DNA of 64,000 nucleotides from Corynebacterium yonathiae (GTDB taxonomy: Bacteria > Actinomycetota > Actinomycetes > Mycobacteriales > Mycobacteriaceae). The stretch covers positions 62,001 through 126,000 of the forward strand of contig NZ_JAKMUZ010000003.1 of NCBI RefSeq assembly GCF_027570195.1, in the 5' to 3' direction. Positions 40,412-49,700 of the stretch are shown one piece after another (positions within the stretch are counted from its first letter, which is position 1; every line of letters begins with the position of its first letter). The notes beneath the pieces were generated by a model that saw only the letters and a list, made by a program, of their open reading frames with translations, was not told the DNA's origin and ran no database searches. Position numbers and translations under genes: made by a program.

Positions 40412-42025
40412 CTATCGAGCGAAGTCCTGATACTTAATCATTTCGCCGGACTTGAAGTCCCAGGCCTCCACCCGGACGCGGTCAGCATAAACCTTGACCC
40501 GCAATCCGGTGGAGGCCTCTTCCTTTTCCTTGACAATTGTCTCGTCATTATCGCCATCCGGTAGGTACTCATTGAGGATGGCGCCGGTGTTGACCACGGG
40601 GAAGCCGGTGCGCCCAGCTTCGCCGGTACCGTCGTAGCGGCGGGTCCCCCACCAATTATTTTGGCGCAGTGAAGAGTGGCTATGGCTGCTAAACCACACG
40701 ATATTGTTGTACTTATTGACCACGTTGGAGAGCGCCTCAAGGTTCTCAAAGTCATTCTGGTACCACGCCGAATGGGACATAGATACAGTCTGCGGGAGCA
40801 GCGGATGGCTAAAGACCAGTGCCGGTGTGCCTTTGGCATCCCAATATGCAAGGCGCTCATCTAGCCAATCGAGTTGCTCCTTACTGAGGCGTTGGAATGG
40901 CTCCTTGCCGTGGCGCAGGATATCGGAATAGAACTCAGTATTTACCGAGATCAGCGGTACTCCATCCACCACTTCTTCCTTCCACGGCTTTTCTTGTCCG
41001 GAGTACTTGAGGAAGCGGCTCAGGTAAGTCTCGGAGCCCTCTTTGCCATACATTTCGTGGTTGCCGATGGTCCACAATTCCTTACCAGAATCGTGCGGGA
41101 CCTCGTCATGCGCGGCGAGGAAATCATCCCACTGTTGCTGCGAACCATCGTCTACTAAGTCGCCGTTGAGCACGAGCGCCCCAGCCTTATTATCCATGGC
41201 GTTCAACTGGCGCACCGCGTCTTTGTAGTCTTGGGGGTCGCCCTGGACGTCGGAAAGCACGTCTACTGTGGCTTGCGGCGAGCCTTTAAGCTCACCGAGC
41301 GGCTTGACGACGCCCACGTTATCCACCGCCCACCACCAGTCATCATTGCCGTTGTTGTAGCTGAAACTGACCTGCATGTTCCTCGCGCCAGCCGGCACAT
41401 CGACGCCGATGGACTCGTGCTTGGAAAACACGTCCTTATCAAAGGCGGCGATTTCCTGTGCTTCCCCACCATCAAAGGACACCGTCACCGTGGCATTCTG
41501 CTCATTTTTGCCTTGGCGGTAATGGTGATCGAATTCCACGTTCACGCGGTTTTGCCCCGCCACCGCAATAGCCGGACTTTTCAGTCCCGCGGTCATAGAA
41601 TCGCCCTCAGCCAGGCGCTGTTGTTTGTTGTCAATGATTGCGAAGGTGTCATGCGCTTGGGTGAAATAGTGACGCATATCGGTGCCGGCAGCCCAGGTCC
41701 AGTGGCGCATATCGCCAAAGGTCCAGCCCTTCCAGCGGGCCTCGCCCGAATCTACGCCTTGTACGTTCGAGCTCCACCCCTCCGGAGCTTGGTGCGTGAA
41801 CCAGGCTGGGGTGTCCACCCCGTCGAAGCTTTCCTGCCACAGGACCCGAGACTCAGTGGCTTCCGCATCGTCTCCTGCGGAGGATCCGTGAGAGGAGCCG
41901 AATGACGACCCCAATGAAGAACCAAAGGACGAACCTGGAAGCGAGGACTGGGCCGCAGCTCCAGGCGCGCCAACTATTGCGGTAAGCGCCAGGACAGAAG
42001 AGAAAGCATAGAGTTTATTTTTCAT
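40412..42025 (-). CDS. Secreted metallophosphoesterase
   Basis: A 537-residue exported protein: signal peptide ending AAA/QSS, a Gly-Ser linker of repeated GSS(F/L/H) units (GSSFGSSLGSSFGSSHGSS), then a jelly-roll-like domain (VLWQESFDG ... WWWAVDNVGVV) and a calcineurin-type phosphoesterase domain with VLNGDLVDDG, TIGNHEMYG, FSHPLLPQ and FSSHSHSSL. The first metal motif reads SDVQG, so the usual DxH His is Gln. The product is likely a secreted or wall-associated phosphatase or nuclease; the substrate is unknown. It converges with the synthetase gene, 22 bp away, and no clear terminator lies between. Confidence 0.8.
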   Translation of the reverse strand: MKNKLYAFSSVLALTAIVGAPGAAAQSSLPGSSFGSSLGSSFGSSHGSSAGDDAEATESRVLWQESFDGVDTPAWFTHQAPEGWSSNVQGVDSGEARWKGWTFGDMRHWTWAAGTDMRHYFTQAHDTFAIIDNKQQRLAEGDSMTAGLKSPAIAVAGQNRVNVEFDHHYRQGKNEQNATVTVSFDGGEAQEIAAFDKDVFSKHESIGVDVPAGARNMQVSFSYNNGNDDWWWAVDNVGVVKPLGELKGSPQATVDVLSDVQGDPQDYKDAVRQLNAMDNKAGALVLNGDLVDDGSQQQWDDFLAAHDEVPHDSGKELWTIGNHEMYGKEGSETYLSRFLKYSGQEKPWKEEVVDGVPLISVNTEFYSDILRHGKEPFQRLSKEQLDWLDERLAYWDAKGTPALVFSHPLLPQTVSMSHSAWYQNDFENLEALSNVVNKYNNIVWFSSHSHSSLRQNNWWGTRRYDGTGEAGRTGFPVVNTGAILNEYLPDGDNDETIVKEKEEASTGLRVKVYADRVRVEAWDFKSGEMIKYQDFAR

Positions 42026-42073
42026 AATTCACTTTCTATCTGCCCTGGGCAACGCGGCGGTTACATATACGTA

Positions 42074-42108
42074 AACTCTTGGCAAGCACTAAATGCCTAC
42101 CAAGAGTT
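42074..42108. terminator. Hairpin after the secreted hydrolase gene
   Basis: AACTCTTGG (42074-42082) pairs with CCAAGAGTT (42100-42108), and GGCA (42081-42084) can alternatively pair TGCC. Positioned 23 bp beyond the stop of the minus-strand hydrolase gene. It lacks a U run, so terminator function is only likely. Confidence 0.5.
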
Positions 42109-42130
42109 CTAGCCTTAAGTTCCAGGCACC

Positions 42131-43279
42131 CTATGCGTGGCGGTCCAACCAATCCACGACGGTATCGAGGGCTTGGTCGGCCGCCGGCTCATTAAAGACC
42201 TCATGCTTCTGGCCCTCCCAGGTCACGTACTCCACGTCCTCGGAGGAGATGGAGTTATACCAATCCTGGGAGAAGTAGGGTGGCACAATACCATCCTTGG
42301 TGCCGTGCATGATTAGCGTCGGAGCGGTGAAGAGGTCTGCATTGACGGCGTCGTAGTTCGCAATTGCCGCCAGCTGCAGGGCAGTTCCTGCGCTGGTCTT
42401 CTGCGCAATGAGCGGGCTCGAAGCATACTCGTCCTTTACGGCCTGGCTGGTAGAGATTCCATCGGTAAATGGATTAGAGAACATGATGTCCTTACTCCAC
42501 TCCGGGGATTGCGCGCCGATTTTAGTACGGTGCGGAATTAGGTTCTGCGCGTAGTGGGCATTGAAACTGGTGAGCTGGGCCAACGGCAGACGCTCGAAGA
42601 TAGTGGGATCCAGCTCCTTCTGGGTCTGAGAAATATCATCCGGGGTGATATTCTTTCCGGCCACGTTCTTGCCCGAAAGGTTCAGCGGCGCGCCTCCACC
42701 GTTGGTGATGATGCCATCTACCTTGCCAGGCTCACGAATTCCATAGGCCTCCACTGTCAGCGAGCCCATCGAGTGGCCCAGCAGGAAGGTCTTCCCGCCT
42801 TGGTTTTCTTCCTTGGCCATGTCCACCACACGGTCAAAGTCATCCAAGATGTACTGGAAATTATCAATGTGTCCCAGCGGTACGCTGCCGCCAGCGGACT
42901 TACCGTGCCCGCGGTGGTCTACACGGTAGACGTTGTAGCCAGCATCCAGCAGGCGTTTGGCGACGTAGTCGTAACGCCCCGAGTGCTCAGACACACCGTG
43001 CGCCAAGACCACCGCACCACGCGGGTTGGCCACCTTTTGAGTGCGGTAGTAAATCTTGACGCCGTGGCCGTGTGCGCTGTCGAAGTAACCATCTTCATCA
43101 GATACCTGCTTCTCTGAGACAGTCGGGCGTCCCAACACATCTGGCTTTTGGTCCGCCGCTGACGCAGGTGCTGGGGTTTCCTGTGCAATTGCTCCTGCTG
43201 TAAGTGTGCCGGGTACTGCCACTGGTGCCGCCAATACTGCCGCTGCCGTTAGGCAAGCGGTTAGGTGCTTCTTCATCAT
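42131..43279 (-). CDS. Secreted alpha/beta hydrolase (monoacylglycerol lipase-like)
   Basis: From ATG 43279 (behind AAGGAG, 6-nt spacer) it encodes 382 residues with a signal peptide (MMKKHLTACLTAAAVLAAP...AQETPAPA). The serine hydrolase core has VLAHGVSEHSGRY, the nucleophile motif LLGHSMGS, a lid-type insertion, the acid LIMHGTKDGIVP and a His in GQKHEVFNEP. The pattern is that of lysophospholipase or monoglyceride lipases. A second such secreted lipid hydrolase is notable since the LIP-family lipase at 1946 is broken. Confidence 0.87.
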   Translation of the reverse strand: MMKKHLTACLTAAAVLAAPVAVPGTLTAGAIAQETPAPASAADQKPDVLGRPTVSEKQVSDEDGYFDSAHGHGVKIYYRTQKVANPRGAVVLAHGVSEHSGRYDYVAKRLLDAGYNVYRVDHRGHGKSAGGSVPLGHIDNFQYILDDFDRVVDMAKEENQGGKTFLLGHSMGSLTVEAYGIREPGKVDGIITNGGGAPLNLSGKNVAGKNITPDDISQTQKELDPTIFERLPLAQLTSFNAHYAQNLIPHRTKIGAQSPEWSKDIMFSNPFTDGISTSQAVKDEYASSPLIAQKTSAGTALQLAAIANYDAVNADLFTAPTLIMHGTKDGIVPPYFSQDWYNSISSEDVEYVTWEGQKHEVFNEPAADQALDTVVDWLDRHA

Positions 43280-43497
43280 CACTGTCTCCTTGAAGTGTGT
43301 TAGCTCATAGCAGTTTGCCATATGAGATTGAGATAACATCGATACTAAATGTCGGACAACAAAGGGTACAAATAGTTTTCAGTAATGCCACCTACGATTG
43401 CGTAACATAACCGCACGGAAAGAAGCCTTTAGAAATCAACAATTCCCCGAAACCTTTTGCCCGCATTCACCCCCTTTTAGTACCCCTAAAGCAAAAA

Positions 43498-43528
43498 GCG
43501 GGAAACTCGGAGTTACCAAGTTTCCCGC
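43498..43528 (-). terminator. Terminator after ppk2
   Basis: GCGGGAAACT (43498-43507) pairs with AGTTTCCCGC (43519-43528). On the minus strand the stem is followed by TTTTTGC, a U run, which fits termination of ppk2. Confidence 0.85.
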
Positions 43529-43554
43529 CTATATTGCGGCCAATCTAAACCAAC

Positions 43555-44454
43555 CTAGTCACCAATCTGGTCACGACCCCGCTTGACGATATTCTCATCA
43601 ACCTCGCCCACCAACTCGTGGTCCTTGTTCGTGTACTCGAACTTGGAAAGGACATAGCGCATGGCATTGATACGGGCACGCTTCTTATCATTGGACTTAA
43701 TGGTAATCCACGGCGATTCTTCCGTATCCGTGTAGCGGAACTGCTCTTCCTTCGCACGGGTATAGTCATCCCACTTATCCAGCGAAGCCAAGTCCATAGG
43801 CGAAAGCTTCCACTGACGCACCGGGTCAATCTGGCGAATGGCGAAGCGGGTGCGCTGCTCCTTTCGAGTAACCGAGAACCACAGCTTAGTCAGGGAGATA
43901 CCCGAGCCAAGGATCATATTTTCCAGCATCGGAACCTCGCGGAGGAATTCCGCATGCTGACTTTCGGTACAAAAGCCCATAACGCGTTCCACACCGGAGC
44001 GGTTATACCAAGAGCGATCAAAGAAGACGATCTCACCACCGGCGGGGAAATGTTCGATATAGCGCTGGAAATACCACGAGGTGGACTCACGCGGCGACGG
44101 CTTTTCCAAGGCCACAGTGCGAGCACCACGCGGGTTCAGGTGCTCGTTAAAGCGCTTGATAGTGCCGCCCTTGCCTGCCGCGTCGCGGCCCTCAAAGAGG
44201 ATAATGTGGCGCTGGCCAGTTTCCTTGGTCCAGTTCTGCCACTTCAGTAGCTCAATCTGCAGGGCGCGCTTCACAGACTCGTACTCATCGCGAGTCATCC
44301 GCTCATCATAGGGATAATTTTCCCGCCAAGTCTGAACCGGGGAACCGTCCGGCATAATCAGAGAGGGATCATCCTCATCGGTTCCGTCGACGACGTAGCC
44401 GTCAGTTTCTGCCAGGTCGATCTCGGGAAGGTCGTCGTCTTTAATATCAGCCAT
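43555..44454 (-). CDS. ppk2: Polyphosphate kinase 2
   Basis: Polyphosphate-dependent nucleoside phosphate kinase, 299 residues. Walker A is FEGRDAAGKGGT, Walker B FFDRSWYNRSG, and KWQNWTKETGQRHI and EQLRRF-type segments give the PPK2 fold; the lid is the VTRKEQRTRFAIRQIDPVRQWKLS region. A 70-residue acidic N-terminal extension precedes the core (DDDLPEIDLAETDGYVVDG). Gene order ppk2-porA-porH-groEL2 is, as I recall, that of C. glutamicum. Confidence 0.93.
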   Translation of the reverse strand: MADIKDDDLPEIDLAETDGYVVDGTDEDDPSLIMPDGSPVQTWRENYPYDERMTRDEYESVKRALQIELLKWQNWTKETGQRHIILFEGRDAAGKGGTIKRFNEHLNPRGARTVALEKPSPRESTSWYFQRYIEHFPAGGEIVFFDRSWYNRSGVERVMGFCTESQHAEFLREVPMLENMILGSGISLTKLWFSVTRKEQRTRFAIRQIDPVRQWKLSPMDLASLDKWDDYTRAKEEQFRYTDTEESPWITIKSNDKKRARINAMRYVLSKFEYTNKDHELVGEVDENIVKRGRDQIGD

Positions 44455-44537
44455 GCATTAAGTGTAACCCGAATATAGACATCAAGCGCGCTAAATTTTC
44501 GCAGTTACCCCTACCCAGAATGAGTCACAAAACCAAA

Positions 44538-44566
44538 AGAAGGCCTACCGATTCGGTAGGCCTTCT
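44538..44566. terminator. Terminator between porA-like gene and ppk2
   Basis: AGAAGGCCTACCG (44538-44550) pairs perfectly with CGGTAGGCCTTCT (44554-44566), 13 bp with a 3-nt loop. T-rich on both strands, so it may end the porin transcript while leaving ppk2 its own promoter. Confidence 0.9.
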
Positions 44567-44606
44567 TGCTTCAGTGAGCGTTGAAGCTCAGAGCTGAAGG
44601 GAGTTC

Positions 44607-44744
44607 TTATGCGAACATGCCGAGCAGGTCGGAAGCGCCCTCAGCAACCTTAGTCAGCGGCTCAATAAACTTGAAAATCTCGTTGAACACGAAGGTGATC
44701 GGCTGAATGAAGTCCTCGGAAGAAGCAGTGATGAAGTCAGACAT
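44607..44744 (-). CDS. porA: PorA-like small porin peptide
   Basis: A 45-residue peptide (MSDFITASSEDFIQPITF ... DLLGMFA), the length of C. glutamicum PorA and in the same genomic place. It has no signal peptide, is acidic and amphipathic, and ends in a Leu-Leu-Gly-Met-Phe-Ala tail much like other corynebacterial channel peptides. PorA and PorH form a heteromeric cation channel in the mycolic-acid outer membrane and need O-mycoloylation on serine. Serines at 8 and 9 are candidates here. AAGGTG serves as ribosome binding site. It sits 32 bp after the porH-like gene. Confidence 0.8.
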   Translation of the reverse strand: MSDFITASSEDFIQPITFVFNEIFKFIEPLTKVAEGASDLLGMFA

Positions 44745-44776
44745 TTTGTCACCTTAAATTTTTAGGGAAGGTGTTT

Positions 44777-44953
44777 TTACTTGGAGGACAGGTCGGAAAG
44801 ACCCTCAAAGGAAGCGATGGACTTGCCGAACTGTGCATCATCGCCACCCAGGAACAAGTTCAGGAAGTTGGAAACACCGTTGATGATGTCGTTCCAGCCA
44901 TTCCAGGTGTCAACGAAGTTGTCCAGGTGGGTGATAACGTCAGAGAGATCTAT
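44777..44953 (-). CDS. porH: PorH-like small porin peptide with an AUA start
   Basis: A 58-residue frame, DLSDVITHLDNFVDTWNGW through NLFLGGDDAQFGKS to a stop after SDLSSK. AGGAG lies 7 nt before ATA at 44951-44953, which takes the position of the start codon: C. glutamicum PorH starts MDLS. Upstream of it in frame there is no ATG, GTG or TTG before a TAG nine codons away, and the frame contains no internal Met. Either a rare AUA start, or a recent G-to-A change (or base-call error) that would silence the gene. If AUA is residue 1, Ser56 falls on the reported O-mycoloylation position of C. glutamicum PorH. Confidence 0.7.
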   Translation of the reverse strand: MDLSDVITHLDNFVDTWNGWNDIINGVSNFLNLFLGGDDAQFGKSIASFEGLSDLSSK

Positions 44954-45525
44954 GCTTGAACTCCTAAAATAGATCCGAAGCTATCTTGCCCCGGAGGGGT
45001 TTGCAGTTTACAGACACCCTCAGTGGACGTCACACGAATTATTTCGACACAAGTTCGAACGAAAGCAAGTCAAATTCGCATAAAAATTACGGCGCGCAGG
45101 CAACTTGATAAGGGTGGGTCATATTCTATAGGAGCTATTAAAAACACCTTTTACCCCAGATCAAGGCCTGCTGAACTGGGTTTTCCACCACACACCAAAT
45201 AGTTAGATGAATTAAAACTTAACACTGTAATACTTTTCGGTGTAACCAACGATAGATAGTCCTGAAACCCACCTCGGAAGCGGAAGATTTTTACAAATCT
45301 CTACTCTTCAGCTACCCCTATACGGGGTCTCTGGGACGTATGATTTAGGTATTAAAAGCTGTGGCGGTAATTATTACGCCATCCACCGCAGTAAAGTTCC
45401 AAGGCATCCATTAACCTGCAGCCCAAATCGAAACCAGCTATGACAAGCATTTTCGGACAGCTTTCTCGCCTGGACGAGGCGTCGCTTTATCGCACCACTC
45501 AAGCAAAATTGTGCAGACACGCCGG
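44954..45525. other. AT-rich non-coding stretch upstream of the porin pair
   Basis: About 570 bp without a credible gene; the only long frame (45374-45556, minus) has Cys/Arg-rich, random-looking residues and no ribosome binding site. Base composition is visibly more AT-rich than the flanking genes. On the minus strand TAGAAT occurs about 175 bp upstream of the porH-like start and may be a -10 element, which would give a long leader. Apart from that I see no defined feature. Confidence 0.6.
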
Positions 45526-45605
45526 AGCGCCCCGCATCATGCGCTCTAAAGCACACAAGCGGGGCGCTTAGAAGGGACTAGGAGGCCCTGAGGGCCGTGT
45601 CCTAG
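45526..45605 (-). terminator. Two consecutive hairpins after groEL2
   Basis: The first after the stop is CTAGGA-GGCCC (45578-45588) paired with GGGCC...TCCTAG (45592-45605), an 11-bp stem interrupted by a 3-nt bulge with a TGA loop. Beyond it AGCGCCCCGC (45526-45535) pairs GCGGGGCGCT (45559-45568), a 10-bp stem with a 23-nt loop. Neither is followed by a U run, so termination or 3'-end protection is inferred. Confidence 0.5.
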
Positions 45606-45623
45606 ATCTTATCGGGTCTTTCC

Positions 45624-47363
<1,740 letters not shown>

Positions 47364-47387
47364 TCAACCACAACGATGTAGATATAT

Positions 47388-47414
47388 CTGGCACTCGTAC
47401 TGTGCGAGTGCTAA
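47388..47414. promoter_or_regulatory. CIRCE operator (HrcA site)
   Basis: CTGGCACTC (47388-47396), 9-bp spacer, GAGTGCTAA (47406-47414). The right half is a perfect match to the CIRCE consensus TTAGCACTC-N9-GAGTGCTAA and the left differs at two positions. It would put groEL under the HrcA heat-shock repressor. Confidence 0.92.
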
Positions 47415-47455
47415 CGACCATTCTGGCACTCTCCTACCGCGACTGCAAGAAAAAA

Positions 47456-47479
47456 TGGCGCCCCCGCGAAGGGACGCCA
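47456..47479 (-). terminator. Terminator after the OPT transporter gene
   Basis: TGGCG (47456-47460) with CGCCA (47475-47479) plus an inner CCC/GGG pairing; on the minus strand it is followed by T6 (AAAAAA at 47450-47455 read in reverse). It separates the transporter from the groEL control region. Confidence 0.8.
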
Positions 47480-47502
47480 CTAGATAAGGAATGGATCAGA
47501 AG

Positions 47503-49473
47503 CTAGGAGCTCTTCACTGTGCGCTTGGTCCAGCGGTAGATAAAGGTCAGCGCGACAATAAAGAGAATCAGGCCAACGACGGTGGCAGAGGCCCCACCTT
47601 CAAAGATCTCGAGTGGACTCTCGCCGCCAGCGGCGGCGATAATACCGGCGTTGACCACGCCAAAGAGGGACTCACCCACGATCAGGCCAGTGGCCAGCAA
47701 GGTGCCCATACGCTTGGCAAACTCGGGGCGGACCTGCTTCGCGGCCCACTTATCGTAGAAGGTTCCCAAGATAGCGCCGATGGGGATAACGATGGTCAGT
47801 GCGGCCGGTAGGTACATACCCATGCCAGCGGCCAGCGGGGACAACGAGTACTTATTGGTGAACTTGCGCAGGAGTTCGTCAATAATAATAAGGACAGCAC
47901 CAATCGCCATGCCGATAAAGATGAGGTTCCAATCCAGCGAACTGTCAAAGATGCCGGAAGCAACCGAAGACATCAGGGCGGCCTGCGGGGCGGCCAAGGC
48001 ATCTTCGCCGGCGCCTTCCATTCCTTGAAAACCAAAGCCATGGAGCATGACCTGCAGAATCGGCGGAATAACTAGGGAGCCGAAAACGACGCCGATAATG
48101 AGCGCCACCTGCTGTTTCCACGGAGTTGCACCGACGAGCTGACCGGTCTTGAGATCCTGCAGGTTGTCATTGGAAATGGTGGCGATGCCAAAGACAATGG
48201 CCGCGGTAAAGAGCGTGTAGGCCACCAAGGACAAAGGATCAGCGCTGGTGCCGCGGGTAACGGCGGCAATGATCAAAGAGGCCGCAAGCACGGCGATGAT
48301 GCCGATGGAAGAAATCGGCGAGTTAGATGCACCAATCAGGCCGGCCATGTAGCCGCAGACGGAGGCGATAATGAGGCCCACCAAGAGGGTAAAGAGGACG
48401 GAGACGGTAATGAGCGCGGCCATGTGGTCGTGAATATCGGTACCGCGGACGAAGTCCCATAAAAGCAGCGCGATGGGCACCATGAGCGCCACGATGGTGG
48501 TGGCGACATAGGGGAAAGGAATATCGCGTTCGGTGACATCCACTGCGGAGCCGGACTTGCGGGCGCGGGAAGAAGCTAGGGACTGGCGGATGCCCACAGC
48601 AATGGGCCCGGCAATTTTCAGCAAGGTCCAAATAGCGGCAATGGCCATGGTGCCTACGCCGATGAAGCGGATGTCATCGGAGAAGGTGGTATCGACGACG
48701 TCGGCAAGCGCGGTGGCGCCCGTGACATCACCGGCGGTGAAAATAGGCAGCAAAATGAAGTAGGAAATCACAACGCCAACCAGCATGGCAATGCCCACCG
48801 GCAGGCCTACTAGGTGGCCCACGCCAATGAGGGCGGTAGACAGGCTCGTGCCCAGGGTGGTCGCACCGGCACCGAGCTTGAAATAGGCGGTGGCCTCGGA
48901 GGCTGCGGCCTTCATTGCGGTCAGCAGCGCCATCACGGCCGAGGTAATGCCGCCGGCGACGATAACCCGCAAGCCCTTGGCATTTTCTTCCTGGCTGTTA
49001 TCGGAAGCATTTTCATCGCCGACCTTGAGGACCTCAGCCGCGGCCACGCCCTCCGGGTAGGGCAGATCGGAACCGGTGACCAAGGCACGACGCAACGGGA
49101 TGGAATACATCACGCCCAGCACGCCGCCGATGATGCACACGCCGGCCGTCTGCAGGAAGCCAAAGCCCTGCCAGTACCCCACCATAACCAAACCGGGAAA
49201 GACGAAAATGATGGCGGATAAGGTGCCCGCGGCAGAGGCAATAGTCTGCACAATGTTGTTTTCTTTAATGTTGTGGCCCTTGAACCGGCGCAGCACCGCC
49301 ATGGAAATCACGGCGGCCGGGATGGAGGTAGCAAAGGTCAAGCCCACCTTCAGGCCTAGGTAAACGTTGGCAGCGGTGAAGATGAGGGTAATCAGGCCAC
49401 CGACGAGGATGCCGCGCAGAGTCAGCTCGGGCAGGGAGGCCTTGGAACCTGCGGCGGAAGTTACGTTCGCCAT
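47503..49473 (-). CDS. OPT-family oligopeptide transporter
   Basis: A 656-residue membrane protein with about 16 hydrophobic segments. PELTLRGILVGGLITLIFTAANVYLGLKVGLTFATSIPAAVISMAVLRR near the N terminus is the conserved start of the family (read here in pieces: ELTLRGILVGG, VYLGLKVGLTF), and SIPLRRALV and LPYPEGVAAAEVLKVG match the metal-peptide or siderophore transporter branch. Members import peptides or metal-chelate complexes; the substrate is not determined. AAAGGA precedes the ATG. Confidence 0.88.
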   Translation of the reverse strand: MANVTSAAGSKASLPELTLRGILVGGLITLIFTAANVYLGLKVGLTFATSIPAAVISMAVLRRFKGHNIKENNIVQTIASAAGTLSAIIFVFPGLVMVGYWQGFGFLQTAGVCIIGGVLGVMYSIPLRRALVTGSDLPYPEGVAAAEVLKVGDENASDNSQEENAKGLRVIVAGGITSAVMALLTAMKAAASEATAYFKLGAGATTLGTSLSTALIGVGHLVGLPVGIAMLVGVVISYFILLPIFTAGDVTGATALADVVDTTFSDDIRFIGVGTMAIAAIWTLLKIAGPIAVGIRQSLASSRARKSGSAVDVTERDIPFPYVATTIVALMVPIALLLWDFVRGTDIHDHMAALITVSVLFTLLVGLIIASVCGYMAGLIGASNSPISSIGIIAVLAASLIIAAVTRGTSADPLSLVAYTLFTAAIVFGIATISNDNLQDLKTGQLVGATPWKQQVALIIGVVFGSLVIPPILQVMLHGFGFQGMEGAGEDALAAPQAALMSSVASGIFDSSLDWNLIFIGMAIGAVLIIIDELLRKFTNKYSLSPLAAGMGMYLPAALTIVIPIGAILGTFYDKWAAKQVRPEFAKRMGTLLATGLIVGESLFGVVNAGIIAAAGGESPLEIFEGGASATVVGLILFIVALTFIYRWTKRTVKSS

Positions 49474-49700
49474 GCCAGGTCCTTTCTATTCTCGGCTATG
49501 AAAGTTTCTTGTTTCACCCACGCAGCGGGCCGCAGCCAGCCAGGTCCGTTTCTGCCTGTTTGGCGCCGGTTTCATTCCCGGATTGGGTTCGAACGGACAG
49601 AATCCGCACAGGGTGGAATGAATAAATTTTAGTTCACCACCCCAGCGTTTTCCTATTCCGGTTGCTCTATAGCTTGGGGCGGGCGGGTACCGTAGAGACC

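Noticed and set aside
41860..41945. A DNA-level satellite in the Ser/Gly linker of the phosphoesterase.
   Set aside because: The repeat is only partly conserved at the DNA level and is explained by the coding of GSS units.
45374..45556. A 60-codon frame in the interval between the porin pair and groEL2.
   Set aside because: Cys/Arg-rich composition, no ribosome binding site and no similarity to porin peptides; it looks random.
49580..49612. GGGTTCGAAC resembling the T-loop of a tRNA.
   Set aside because: No acceptor stem, anticodon arm or CCA-end partner can be folded around it.
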